This document shows positions 14,405 to 22,837 of a DNA stretch of 49,634 bases, in pieces (position 1 is the first letter of the stretch; the number at the start of each line of letters is the position of its first letter). Both the position numbers and the translations under genes were made by a program. The stretch lies in assembly GCA_903851445.1 (NCBI GenBank), contig CAINOH010000014.1:1-49634 (forward strand). The letters run 5' to 3'. The notes under the pieces were generated by a model that had not been told where the DNA came from, searched no databases, and worked only from the letters and a program-made list of their open reading frames with translations. The stretch is from an uncultured Microcaldota archaeon (GTDB lineage: Archaea; Micrarchaeota; Micrarchaeia; Norongarragalinales; CAINOH01).

Positions 14405-16834
14405 CTACCAATCCATCGGCTTTTTCCAAGCCGCCTTGAGTTTTGAAACGTCAGCATCAATCGCATTCTTTCCTGCAAGCCCAGCCACAGTTAATTTCCT
14501 GTCCGCAGTAACCGCGCCTATTTTTGCAACCGGCAGGCCCTTGAACTTTTCCTCAAACTTTGAAGCGTTTGCAGGCTCGACCTCAACTACAAAGCGCGAG
14601 TTGGACTCCGCAAACAGCACGAAATCGTCGCGTTTTTCTCCCTCGTAAATGACTTTGCCAAGTGAAATTTCTGCGCCAATCTCAGAGCCAAAGCACATTT
14701 CTGCAACCGCCACGGCCAAACCGCCTTCGGAGCAGTCGTGGCAGGCGCGCACGAGCCCTGCGTTGATTGCCGAGTGCATTGATTCGAAAATCTTTTTGGA
14801 TTCTTTGGCATCGACTTTCGGTGCGTTTCCACCGTCTACGCCCTTTCTGTAATAATACTGCGAGCCCCCGAGCTCCTCGAAAGTCTTTCCAACAAGGTAA
14901 ATGGCGTTCCCTGCTTTCTTGAAGTCAGCAGTGACGCACTTGCGCACGTCCGGCACCTTCGCTGCAGCGCTAATCAGGAGCGTGGGCGGGATTGCGATGG
15001 TGCGGTCAGCGAGCTTGAACTCGTTGTGCAGGCTGTCCTTGCCGCTCACAAACGGGGTCAGGTACTCGACTGAATAATCGTAACAGGCCTTGCACTCCTC
15101 GACAATGTCGCCGAGGTTTTCCGGGTTCTTCGGGCTTGGGGCGCAGAAGTTGTCCAAAAGGACGGTCTCACTAGGGTTTCCACCCACGCAGACCACGTTC
15201 CGCAGGGCTTCGTTGATTGCACTTGCCGCCATCGCGTAGGCGTCAATTGTGCCGTAAAGCGGGTTCAGGCCGTTTGCAACAGCTATCCCCTCGTAGGACT
15301 CCACAAACGGCTGAAGCACAGACGCGTCGCCGTGTCCGTCCATCCGCTTTCCGTTCATCGACTTGATTACATTGTGCGCCTGCACCTCGTGGTCGTACTG
15401 CCGCACTGTCCACTCCTTGGAACAGGTGTTCCAACCGGAAAGAAGGGAGATTAATTCGGAGGTGATGTCCTTTGGAGCAGAAATCTTCTTTGCGTCCTTT
15501 GCATTTCCAGTTGCAGCCGCAAACTCCTTTGCCTTTCTTTTCCTTGCAGCCATCTTCTTCCTTGGAACTTCCTTGTGCAGGAAACCACAGTCCAAGTCGC
15601 AGATTACGTCGGCGCCGTGCTTGACTACGATGCGTCCGGTGCCGGTCATCTTGCCGATTACAACTGCCTGCACGTTCTCGCGCCTGAAAAGCTCGACAAG
15701 TTCGGCTACTTTTTCCTGCGATACTGAAAGAATCATCCTCTCCTGCGACTCGGAAACCCAGATTTCCCAAGGCTTGAGCCCCTTGTACTTGAGCGGAGCC
15801 TTCTCAAGCCAAACTTCGCACCCAAGGATTTCCGCCATCTCCCCAACAGCTGACGAGAAGCCGCCTGCGCCGCAGTCGGTCACGAAATTGTAAAGTCTCT
15901 TGTCACGCGCCTGCAAAAGCCCGTCCATTACCTTGCGCTCCTCAATCGGGTTGCCGATTTGCACTGCGCCGGTGCAGGCGTTGGCATCAAGTTCGATTGA
16001 CGAGAAGGTTGCGCCGTGTATTCCGTCGCGTCCGGTTTCCGCACCAACCGTGACTATTGCATCGCCTTTCTTGGCGGCCTTTTCGTGCATCCCCCGCGGC
16101 ATGAAGCCGCCCGTACCGCAGAACACCAATGGAGCGCCAAGGTAGTTCTCGTGGAAATAATACCCGCCGTTGATTGTGGGGATGCCCATCGGGTTGCCAT
16201 AGTCGCGGACTCCGGCCACTACCCCGCGAAGTATGCGCTTTGGGGCAAGAATTCCCTCCGGAACTTTTGCAGAATCAAAATCCGGTGGTGCAAGGCAGAA
16301 TACGTCTGTGTTGAAGTAGGGCTTTGCGCCAAGGCCCGCACCCAAGACGTCACGGATGACCCCGCCGACTCCGGTGTTCGCGCCTCCGAACGGGTCGAGT
16401 GCGGACGGGTGGTTGTGGGTCTCGGCCTTGAACGCGAAATCGTACTTTTCATTGAACTTGACTATGCCCGCGTTGTCCTTGAATATCGAAACCAGCCATT
16501 CCTCCCCGCGCTTTCCAAGCTTTGCTTTTATGTCAAGCGTGGCCTTGCGAATCAACGAACTAAAGAGACCGTCGATTTTCTCAATCTTTCCAGAGCCGTT
16601 GTCGTATTCAACCTCTGCTGTGAAGGTCTTGTGCTTGCAGTGCTCGCTCCAAGTCTGGGCAACAGTCTCAAGCTCGGCCTGCGTCGGGTTTCTTCCAAGT
16701 TTCAAAAAGTGGTCCTGGACCTTTTTCATCTCAACAGCATCAAGAGAGAGGAGCATTGATTGCGAAAGCTGGACAAGGCCGTCGGAGTCGAGGTCCAAAA
16801 AGTGAACTGCTTTCTCGTTTTCCATTCTTATCAT
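14405..16834 (-). CDS. purL: FGAM synthase large subunit (small-type PurL)
   Basis: 809 residues, slightly longer than the ~720-780 of most small PurL enzymes. Key regions are TWSEHCKHKTF, AFKAETHNHPSALDPFGGAN, RDVLGAGLGAKP, HGATFSSIELDA and CHDCSEGGLAVAVAEM. It uses ATP and ammonia to turn FGAR into FGAM, in complex with PurS and PurQ. A Lys/Ala-rich insert around 450-475 (RKKMAARKRKAKEFAAATG) is not part of the usual core and probably forms a surface loop. The start could be ATG 16834 or 16825; neither has a strong ribosome binding site. It is 9 nt after purS. Confidence 0.95.
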   Translation of the reverse strand: MIRMENEKAVHFLDLDSDGLVQLSQSMLLSLDAVEMKKVQDHFLKLGRNPTQAELETVAQTWSEHCKHKTFTAEVEYDNGSGKIEKIDGLFSSLIRKATLDIKAKLGKRGEEWLVSIFKDNAGIVKFNEKYDFAFKAETHNHPSALDPFGGANTGVGGVIRDVLGAGLGAKPYFNTDVFCLAPPDFDSAKVPEGILAPKRILRGVVAGVRDYGNPMGIPTINGGYYFHENYLGAPLVFCGTGGFMPRGMHEKAAKKGDAIVTVGAETGRDGIHGATFSSIELDANACTGAVQIGNPIEERKVMDGLLQARDKRLYNFVTDCGAGGFSSAVGEMAEILGCEVWLEKAPLKYKGLKPWEIWVSESQERMILSVSQEKVAELVELFRRENVQAVVIGKMTGTGRIVVKHGADVICDLDCGFLHKEVPRKKMAARKRKAKEFAAATGNAKDAKKISAPKDITSELISLLSGWNTCSKEWTVRQYDHEVQAHNVIKSMNGKRMDGHGDASVLQPFVESYEGIAVANGLNPLYGTIDAYAMAASAINEALRNVVCVGGNPSETVLLDNFCAPSPKNPENLGDIVEECKACYDYSVEYLTPFVSGKDSLHNEFKLADRTIAIPPTLLISAAAKVPDVRKCVTADFKKAGNAIYLVGKTFEELGGSQYYYRKGVDGGNAPKVDAKESKKIFESMHSAINAGLVRACHDCSEGGLAVAVAEMCFGSEIGAEISLGKVIYEGEKRDDFVLFAESNSRFVVEVEPANASKFEEKFKGLPVAKIGAVTADRKLTVAGLAGKNAIDADVSKLKAAWKKPMDW

Positions 16835-16843
16835 CGCTTTTGC

Positions 16844-17329
16844 TTATTTCAATATCTCAAACCGCTGAATCATCGCGTTTGCCAGAAGGCCTTTTGAAAT
16901 TTTCACTACATCCTGCTCGGAAATCCCATCAAACGCAAAAATCCTTGAGCTTCGGACGTGAATAGTGCCATTTGCAATGCCCAAAACGTCCGCAGAGCCT
17001 TCGGATGCTGCCGCGCCGGTGTTGTCCGTGACACCGTCAAGGAACCTGACCTCTGATTTTGGCCAGTTTACCTTGAGAATGGATGAGTCAATGGAATATT
17101 CTTGAATTACGGGGTCAGAGAAGAGCTGCTCGGCAAGCGTGGCGAGCTTGTCGTTTGTCAAATCAACAGAGTCTGAAGAAATGTAATAGACTTCAACCAT
17201 CCGCACCTGCTTCAAGCCGCTAATTCCAAGGTCGGACTTGGCGCCGGATTGCACGCCTTCGGCTACAGGGTCCCTGCACCCGACTTTAGTGGTGACTTCT
17301 ATCCTGTGAATCTTGTCGGATTTTGCCAA
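16844..17329 (-). CDS. purS: Double-length PurS-type FGAM synthase subunit
   Basis: 161 residues, about twice the usual ~80 of PurS. The first half (8-90) has the PurS pattern: RIEVTTKVGCRDPVAEGVQS, then DLGISGLKQVRMVEVYYI. The second half (95-161) starts EVRFLDGVTDNTGAAASEG and repeats the motif order as IHVRSSRIFAFDGISEQDV. GVTDN-type segments occur in the N-terminal domain of larger PurL proteins, which structurally mimics a PurS dimer. So this looks like a covalently joined PurS dimer on a separate chain. Translation likely starts at a TTG at 17329 behind GGTGT. It lies between purE and purL. Confidence 0.85.
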   Translation of the reverse strand: MAKSDKIHRIEVTTKVGCRDPVAEGVQSGAKSDLGISGLKQVRMVEVYYISSDSVDLTNDKLATLAEQLFSDPVIQEYSIDSSILKVNWPKSEVRFLDGVTDNTGAAASEGSADVLGIANGTIHVRSSRIFAFDGISEQDVVKISKGLLANAMIQRFEILK

Positions 17330-17343
17330 TTGTTACACCGGTT

Positions 17344-17838
17344 TTACCCGCGTAGCTCGTCGTCAGCTGCGAATACCTTGTCGGAAACCTTCTTCTGGTA
17401 CTCGGAAACCTTGGCGCCAAGCTTGGGGTCGCCTGTTGCAAGGATTTTTGCAGCAGCAAGGCCGGCGTTCTGCGCGCCCAGAATCGTCATGTGCGATATG
17501 CCCGAAGGCATGCGCAGGCAGGAGAAGATGTCGTGCTCGTTGTCCGAGTTTGGGATGGTGACTATGGGAAGGCTGGTTGTGCCTGCAAGCATCCCCGAAA
17601 GCGCGTTGGACATTCCGACAACCGCGATGATTACAATCTTGCGTCCTTCCTTGGACTGCTTTTCGTACTCCTTTGCAATTGAAATCGCGTTCTCCGGAGT
17701 CTTATGAGCCGAGGCAACTCGCATCTCGTTTGCAATTCCAAACTCGTTGAGGGTCTCTATGACCTTCTTTGCAGTCTCGGCATCGCTTTTCGAGCCCATC
17801 ATAATGACCGCCAGCGGCGGCTTGAGTGCGCAAGTCAT
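17344..17838 (-). CDS. purE: Class II-type PurE, AIR carboxylase
   Basis: 164 residues. The motifs MGSKSDAETAKKV, RVASAHKTPENA, VVGMSNALSGMLAGT and CLRMPSGISHMTI followed by NAGLAAAKI match class II PurE (direct CO2 carboxylation of AIR) better than class I. Class I has SAHRTP and GGAAHLPGM and needs PurK; no purK is in the window. The product is CAIR, used by PurC, whose gene is immediately upstream in the operon (20-nt gap). A GGGGGATTGAA precedes the ATG. Class assignment is by motif only. Confidence 0.93.
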   Translation of the reverse strand: MTCALKPPLAVIMMGSKSDAETAKKVIETLNEFGIANEMRVASAHKTPENAISIAKEYEKQSKEGRKIVIIAVVGMSNALSGMLAGTTSLPIVTIPNSDNEHDIFSCLRMPSGISHMTILGAQNAGLAAAKILATGDPKLGAKVSEYQKKVSDKVFAADDELRG

Positions 17839-17858
17839 TTCAATCCCCCAGTTTTGCC

Positions 17859-18791
17859 CTATTCTATCTTTTGCCCGGTAAGCTTTTCATATGCTTCCAA
17901 GTACTTCTGCGTCGTCCGGTCTATGACGTTCTGCGGGAGCCTTGGTGCGGGCGGCTTCTTGTTCCAGCCAATCGAAGAAACATAATCGCGGACCATCTGC
18001 TTGTCGTACGACGGCGGGTTGTAACCCGGAGCGTAAAGTTCGGCAGGCCAGAACCTGGAGGAGTCGGGAGTAAGGGCTTCGTCTATGAGGATGATTTTGT
18101 TGCCATCGCCGCCGATGCATCCAAACTCGAACTTGGTGTCTGCAATGATGATTCCGCGCTTTGCCGCATAATCCGAGGCGTACTTGTAAAGCTTGATTGA
18201 ATACTCTTTTAGCGTCTCAAAAGTTTCGGTGCTGCCGACTATTTCCTTGGCATTGGACTCGTTCACCGGCTCGTCGTGCCCCGCATCGGCCTTGGTTGTC
18301 GGCGTGAAGATGGGTTCGTCAAGCCGTTCGGACTCCTTCAACCCCGGCCTCAACTTAATCCCACAGACTTCGCCGGAATCGCGGTAGCTTGACCAGCCCG
18401 AACCTGAAAGGTATCCCCTGACCACACACTCGAGCTTGATCGGTCTTGTTTTTTTTACAAGGCTTGAGCGAGCCTTGAGCAAGTCTGGATAATCCGAGAA
18501 CGGCTTTGGGTAAGTCGAGACGTCAGTTGAGATGAAGTGGTTCTCGACAATGTCCTTTGTTTTTCCAAACCAGAATGCTGAAATCTGGTTAAGGACAGCA
18601 CCTTTTTGTGGAATCGGGTCGTCGAAGACTACGTCGAATGCGGAAAGCCGGTCAGTTGCGACAAAGACTATCTTGTCGCCGGCATCGTACAAGTCGCGGA
18701 CCTTTCCCCTTGAAAGAAGCTTTGCTTCGGGAATGTCGGTCTGATAAACCGGCTCAATCGGGTTGAGTTCCTTGAGTTTTCCCATTGGCAT
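17859..18791 (-). CDS. purC: SAICAR synthetase
   Basis: Joins CAIR and aspartate using ATP. About 310 residues, nearer the longer yeast-like form (~305) than the ~240-residue bacterial form. Motifs are LLSRGKVRDLYDAGDKIVFV, TDRLSAFDVVFDDPIPQKG, RPIKLECVVRGYLSGSGW and IADTKFEFGCIG, plus LIDEALTPDSSRFWPAE. The start is probably the ATG at 18791 or the one at 18785. A longer frame to 18827 would overlap purA and adds residues not typical of the family. Confidence 0.95.
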   Translation of the reverse strand: MPMGKLKELNPIEPVYQTDIPEAKLLSRGKVRDLYDAGDKIVFVATDRLSAFDVVFDDPIPQKGAVLNQISAFWFGKTKDIVENHFISTDVSTYPKPFSDYPDLLKARSSLVKKTRPIKLECVVRGYLSGSGWSSYRDSGEVCGIKLRPGLKESERLDEPIFTPTTKADAGHDEPVNESNAKEIVGSTETFETLKEYSIKLYKYASDYAAKRGIIIADTKFEFGCIGGDGNKIILIDEALTPDSSRFWPAELYAPGYNPPSYDKQMVRDYVSSIGWNKKPPAPRLPQNVIDRTTQKYLEAYEKLTGQKIE

Positions 18792-18816
18792 CACAAAATG
18801 AATGAAATACAAAAAT

Positions 18817-20160
18817 CTATTTTGCAAAGATGATTGACTCGCGTTCAGGGCCTACTGAAACCGAGATTATCGGTATTCCGGAAAGCTCGCTGATTTTGTT
18901 TACGTAAGCGATTGCGTTCTTTGGAAGCGCGTCCAAGCCCTTGGTTTTTCCTTCCTTGGCCACTTTCGCCCATTCCTTTTCGGAAAGGTCGCCAAACCCG
19001 GCCATCTTCTGGTAAACAGGTTTCGCTTTTTCAGTAGCAAGCGGGTCAGCAGGGTATTCCGTGACCTTCTTGCCAGCTATTTCGTAGGAATTGCAGAACG
19101 AAATCTCTGGCTGGCCGCCAAGAACGTCAAGTTTGGTGATGTGCATTCCGGCAAAGCCGTTCAGGCGATGCGAAAAGCGTAAAGCAACCAAGTCTAGCCA
19201 CCCGGTGCGGCGCGGCCTGCCGGTTGTTGTGCCGAACTCGCCGCCCTTTTGCCTCAATTCATCAGCGACTTTCCCTGAAAGCTCGGTCACGAACGGACCG
19301 GACCCGACTCTAGTGCAATACGCCTTGACAACTGCCTCGACCCGGTCAATTGAACGCGGGGGCACGCCAACTCCGATGCAAGCTCCTCCTGCAATCGGGT
19401 GCGAGGAAGTGACGAACGGGTAAGTGCCGAAAGAATTGTCCAAAAGAGCGCCTTGAGCGCCTTCGAAAAGCACTTTCTTGCCTGCATCAAGCGCATCAGT
19501 GACTTCAAGGTTCACGTTGGCCTGGAATCCCTCGAAAAATGGCGGTATTGCCTCAAGCTCCTTTATGGATTTGCGGCATAATGCATCAATCTTGATACTG
19601 AACATCTTCTCAAGGATTTCCTCGTGTGCAAAGACAGCAGCCTCGAGCTTCTTCGGCCAGTCCTTTGCAAAAACATCAGCGAACATCAAGGCAGTGCGCA
19701 GCGCAAGGTCGGAGTACGCCGGCCCGATGCCGCGCTTGGTAGTGCCGACTGCCTTTCCTTTCTTGGATTCTTCCTGCATCCCGTCCAAAAGCCTGTGTGT
19801 GGGAAGTATGAGCGGAGCGCGGTATGCAATCCCAAGCTCTTTGGGGGTAATCTTCACCCCAGCTGCGCGCATTTCCTCCATCTCTGCCTTGAGTGCAAGC
19901 GGGTCAAGGACCACCCCTGCTCCGATAAGCGAACGCTTGCCGCGGATGACGCCCGAGGGCAATAAATGCAACTTGAATTTCTTGCTGCCAACTATTACCG
20001 TGTGGCCTGCGTTCGGGCCGCCCTGGTAGCGCACGACGATGTCGCTGCGCTCAGCCAGCACATCAACAATCTTTCCCTTGCCCTCGTCTCCCCACTGGGC
20101 TCCGACTATTACTGTTGAGTGGGGTTTTGAATAAGGCTTGAAATCGGATTTTTTGTCCAT
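18817..20160 (-). CDS. purA: Adenylosuccinate synthetase
   Basis: Converts IMP, aspartate and GTP to adenylosuccinate. 447 residues from the chosen ATG. The N-terminal P-loop region is VIVGAQWGDEGKGKIVDVLA, followed by RYQGGPNAGHTV with the catalytic His, GTTKRGIGPAY, EGAQGALLDNSFGTYPFVT, and the C-terminal GRPRRTGWLDLVALR. The ATG at 20160 is preceded at good spacing by AAGTGA. An in-frame GTG at 20175 is less likely. It lies between the divergent purP and purC in the operon. Confidence 0.96.
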   Translation of the reverse strand: MDKKSDFKPYSKPHSTVIVGAQWGDEGKGKIVDVLAERSDIVVRYQGGPNAGHTVIVGSKKFKLHLLPSGVIRGKRSLIGAGVVLDPLALKAEMEEMRAAGVKITPKELGIAYRAPLILPTHRLLDGMQEESKKGKAVGTTKRGIGPAYSDLALRTALMFADVFAKDWPKKLEAAVFAHEEILEKMFSIKIDALCRKSIKELEAIPPFFEGFQANVNLEVTDALDAGKKVLFEGAQGALLDNSFGTYPFVTSSHPIAGGACIGVGVPPRSIDRVEAVVKAYCTRVGSGPFVTELSGKVADELRQKGGEFGTTTGRPRRTGWLDLVALRFSHRLNGFAGMHITKLDVLGGQPEISFCNSYEIAGKKVTEYPADPLATEKAKPVYQKMAGFGDLSEKEWAKVAKEGKTKGLDALPKNAIAYVNKISELSGIPIISVSVGPERESIIFAK

Positions 20161-20199
20161 AAGAATCACTTGCACCGCGAATCCTATAAAGGCACGGGA

Positions 20200-21330
20200 C
20201 TACGTCAGGATTTCATCCAGTCTCTTTTCCTTGACCGCCCTTTGCAGCTCGTAGGCGAGGCGCTTTCCTGCGCTCATCTGCTCGCCATAAAGGTAGCCCG
20301 TGTAAGGCGTGAACTGGATTCCGGGCGAGCCGGGCATCCTCATAGAAACATCGAATACGACCGAGACCTTTTTCGGCGGACCTGGCAGAACCGCGCACTG
20401 GAGTGCGAACGGCCCGATTATGCCTGGCGCATATTCCTTTTGGCAAGCCTTGGCGAACTTCTCGCCCATCTCCTGGCACTGGCCGACCATCGACTCGAGG
20501 ATTGTGACTGCGTAGTGGCCGGACTCCTCAAAGGATGGTGACATGAATTGTGAAACCTTCTGCTGTAAGTCAGCGGGAAGCCGGAGGAAGCCGTCGATGC
20601 TGGTCTGGCGGCGCGCGTCGGTGCCGAGGATTTCAGTGCGCTTTGAAAGCGGCGAGTAGAAGTAATTGAAGTTGACTGGCACGCCGATTATGAATTCCTC
20701 GATTACCGCTTTGTCAAGGGCATCCTTGGTGATTTCTCCGCGCTTGATTTTTTCCTTGGAGGTTGCCTCGAAGTCCTTTGCGCTTGAGGCGAAGAAGAAC
20801 GAGCGTTCGAACGTGCGCTGTGCCTCGCTTACCTTGACTATGCAAAGCCGGTCAATCTCGGAAGGAGACTTGAACTGCTTGGGGTAGCGAACGCCTGCTT
20901 TTTGCATCAGGTAGTACTGGTTGCGCGGCTGGGTGCGCTCTTCAGCCCGAAGGAGCATCCTTGAGCCGAGAATCGGCACTGCAAAGTCGTTTTCGATTGC
21001 ATCGTAGTTGAAGTTTGTGTAGACTTGGAACGAGCGGTGCGGCACGAAAACCGAGTTGCGTTTCTGGAGAGCTGAAATCGCGTCTTTTTTGAGGATGTCG
21101 GAGAATTTGTCGAGCAACAATACTTCATCGACGACCCCCAACTCGCGGCCACCCTCTTTCCGGGACTTGTAAGTCTGGGAATAAACCGAGTCGCGGCCTT
21201 TCTCGCAGACTACAAGAGTTCGGAAGCCCATTGCCTTTGCTCCTGCGCACACTTCAAGAGCGGAGTGCGATCCCAGGACTGCGACAGTAATGGGTTTTTT
21301 GGAGTCTACGAGTTTGGAAGCGTCTTTCAT
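20200..21330 (-). CDS. Divergent PurP-family ATP-grasp protein
   Basis: 376 residues, related to the PurP at 21790-22809 along its whole length. It starts ITVAVLGSHSALEVCAGAKA and ends SAGKRLAYELQRAVKEKRLD, like its paralogue. PurP makes FAICAR from AICAR and formate with ATP. Here the Gly-rich ATP-grasp loop (GAAGGRGYF in the paralogue) is replaced by EAQRTFERSFFFAS, and the C-terminus has PGSPGIQFTPYTGYLYG. This is the pattern of the second PurP subgroup, whose activity is not settled. It begins 3 nt after a small membrane-protein gene, so coupling is likely. Whether it is a FAICAR synthetase, a partner subunit or a different ligase cannot be told. Confidence 0.8.
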   Translation of the reverse strand: MKDASKLVDSKKPITVAVLGSHSALEVCAGAKAMGFRTLVVCEKGRDSVYSQTYKSRKEGGRELGVVDEVLLLDKFSDILKKDAISALQKRNSVFVPHRSFQVYTNFNYDAIENDFAVPILGSRMLLRAEERTQPRNQYYLMQKAGVRYPKQFKSPSEIDRLCIVKVSEAQRTFERSFFFASSAKDFEATSKEKIKRGEITKDALDKAVIEEFIIGVPVNFNYFYSPLSKRTEILGTDARRQTSIDGFLRLPADLQQKVSQFMSPSFEESGHYAVTILESMVGQCQEMGEKFAKACQKEYAPGIIGPFALQCAVLPGPPKKVSVVFDVSMRMPGSPGIQFTPYTGYLYGEQMSAGKRLAYELQRAVKEKRLDEILT

Positions 21331-21333
21331 GAT

Positions 21334-21516
21334 TTACTCATCCTTTTTCAGGCGTTCATTCTCTACGTGACGGTCAGCAATCAACAGGGCGACGCTCACA
21401 AAGGCAAAAATGATTGCCCCGATGATCGTGTATTGCCGAATGATGAATATCAGGGCGGTAATTATTGACACAAATAACAGTATGTTTGTTATGTTTCTTT
21501 TCGTCCTATATTTCAT
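21334..21516 (-). CDS. Small two-helix membrane protein, copy B
   Basis: 60 residues from the ATG at 21516: MKYRTKRNITNILLFVSIIT, then a second hydrophobic segment AIIFAFVSVALLIAD and a charged tail. It is a tandem duplicate of copy A (21564-21782), and DNA similarity extends from GAGCTTG before the ATG through about 50 nt of coding sequence. An alternative start at 21564 forms a TAATG overlap with copy A and would add MLLKICKKNLKRRLSL. Function unknown. It ends 3 nt before the divergent purP. The pair is clearly AT-richer than the surrounding operon. Confidence 0.65.
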   Translation of the reverse strand: MKYRTKRNITNILLFVSIITALIFIIRQYTIIGAIIFAFVSVALLIADRHVENERLKKDE

Positions 21517-21563
21517 CAAGCTCAGCCTTCTTTTCAGGTTCTTTTTGCATATTTTGAGTAACA

Positions 21564-21782
21564 TTATTGTTTCTTTTCTACTTCGCTGTTTTTCTTCCAC
21601 CAGTAGATTATCCCAAATATTACGACCATACAAATATTGGCTATTAGCCGATAAGTGAAAGCAAGAGACTTGTTCGGGGTTAGTGCGTCAATTATAAAAT
21701 CCGCTATTATTGTAACAGTTATCAGTATGATTACTGCATATAGCAGTGTCTTTGTTATGTGCCTTTTCATCTTATATTTCAT
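21564..21782 (-). CDS. Small two-helix membrane protein, copy A
   Basis: 72 residues. It has an N-terminal basic segment MKYKMKRHITKTLLYA, a helix VIILITVTIIADFIIDAL, a short loop, and a second helix LIANICMVVIFGIIYWW with a Lys/Glu tail. It starts 7 nt after the purP stop (AGCTTGG before the ATG) and ends in TAATG, where copy B could begin. It shares MKYxxKRxITxxLL with copy B. No known family was recognised. The position inside the purine operon may reflect insertion and duplication rather than a role in purine synthesis. Confidence 0.65.
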   Translation of the reverse strand: MKYKMKRHITKTLLYAVIILITVTIIADFIIDALTPNKSLAFTYRLIANICMVVIFGIIYWWKKNSEVEKKQ

Positions 21783-21789
21783 CCAAGCT

Positions 21790-22809
21790 CTACCCTAGGA
21801 TTTCGTCCAGCCTTTCCTGGTTGATTGCATTCTTGATTTCAACTGCAATGCGCCTTCCTGTGCTCATCGGCGTTCCATACATCAGGTCCGAGTATGGCGA
21901 GCCGGAGATGAACAGGTTTGTTCCTGCGACGATGCGGGCTGAGATTTCGATTACGTAGAACTTCAGGTCGGGAGTGACCACTGTCTCGAGGCAGAACGGA
22001 CCGAAAAGGCCTTTTGAACCGGCAATCTTCTTGGATTGCGCCACCACGCGTTCACCCATCTCGTAGGCTTCCTGCAGCATAGACTCTCGAAGCACAAGAG
22101 AATAGTTGCCGATGACTACGAAGGACGGTTCGATGTCGATATTGCGTTGGTTTCGAAGCGGGATGCGGCCAAGCGAGTCAACGTTGGTCTCGTAGCGCCG
22201 GTCAATACTAGTTACTTCGAGCTTTCCTGTAAGAGGCGAGTAGAAGTAATGGAGGTACACCGTGTTTCCGACGATATATTCCTGGATTACGAAGTCGCTT
22301 CCCTTGACGCGGCTTTCCTGCTCGTTGAAATCCTGTTCGTTCTTGCACAGGAAGTAACCGCGTCCTCCTGCTGCGCCAAAAAGCTTGATGATAACTGGGC
22401 GGTCGATGTGGCTTGCTGATGAGAATTGCTTTGGAACGTTAAGTCCTGCGCTCTTCATCCATTCAAGCTGCTTGAGCCTGTCGGACTCCCAGTCAAGCAC
22501 CTTCTTGTTCCCGTAATACATCGCCTTGATGTTGCGGTTCTGCTCCATCCCAAGGTGTGCTACAAAGGAACCGTGCGGGATGAGAATCGTGTTGTCCTTG
22601 ATAAGTTGGGGCTCGATTTTCGGGTAATCGGAGAGATTGTCAACAACTATTGCCTTGTCCGTAAGGTGCTTGTAGAACTCAGTGTAAAGCCGCTCCTTTC
22701 CCTTTCGGCAGAGCGCGGTTGTCTTGAAGCCCTCGTCGTGGGCGCCCTTGAAAATCTGGAGTGCGGTATGGCTGCCGATTGTCCCTATGCGATATTCCTT
22801 CTTAGTCAT
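21790..22809 (-). CDS. purP: FAICAR synthetase PurP
   Basis: 339 residues, the usual length of the archaeal ATP-grasp enzyme that formylates AICAR with free formate and ATP. N-terminal RIGTIGSHTALQIFKGAHDE, the nucleotide loop KLFGAAGGRGYFLC, the VIQEYIVGNTVYLHYFYSPL strand and the C-terminal IEISARIVAGTNLFISGSPY are all typical. It lies between purB (28-nt gap) and small membrane protein A. A second, divergent PurP follows at 20200. The final step, IMP cyclohydrolase (PurO or PurH), is not in the window. Confidence 0.94.
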   Translation of the reverse strand: MTKKEYRIGTIGSHTALQIFKGAHDEGFKTTALCRKGKERLYTEFYKHLTDKAIVVDNLSDYPKIEPQLIKDNTILIPHGSFVAHLGMEQNRNIKAMYYGNKKVLDWESDRLKQLEWMKSAGLNVPKQFSSASHIDRPVIIKLFGAAGGRGYFLCKNEQDFNEQESRVKGSDFVIQEYIVGNTVYLHYFYSPLTGKLEVTSIDRRYETNVDSLGRIPLRNQRNIDIEPSFVVIGNYSLVLRESMLQEAYEMGERVVAQSKKIAGSKGLFGPFCLETVVTPDLKFYVIEISARIVAGTNLFISGSPYSDLMYGTPMSTGRRIAVEIKNAINQERLDEILG

Positions 22810-22837
22810 AAAGTGTATTTCACATCACAAATGCAAA

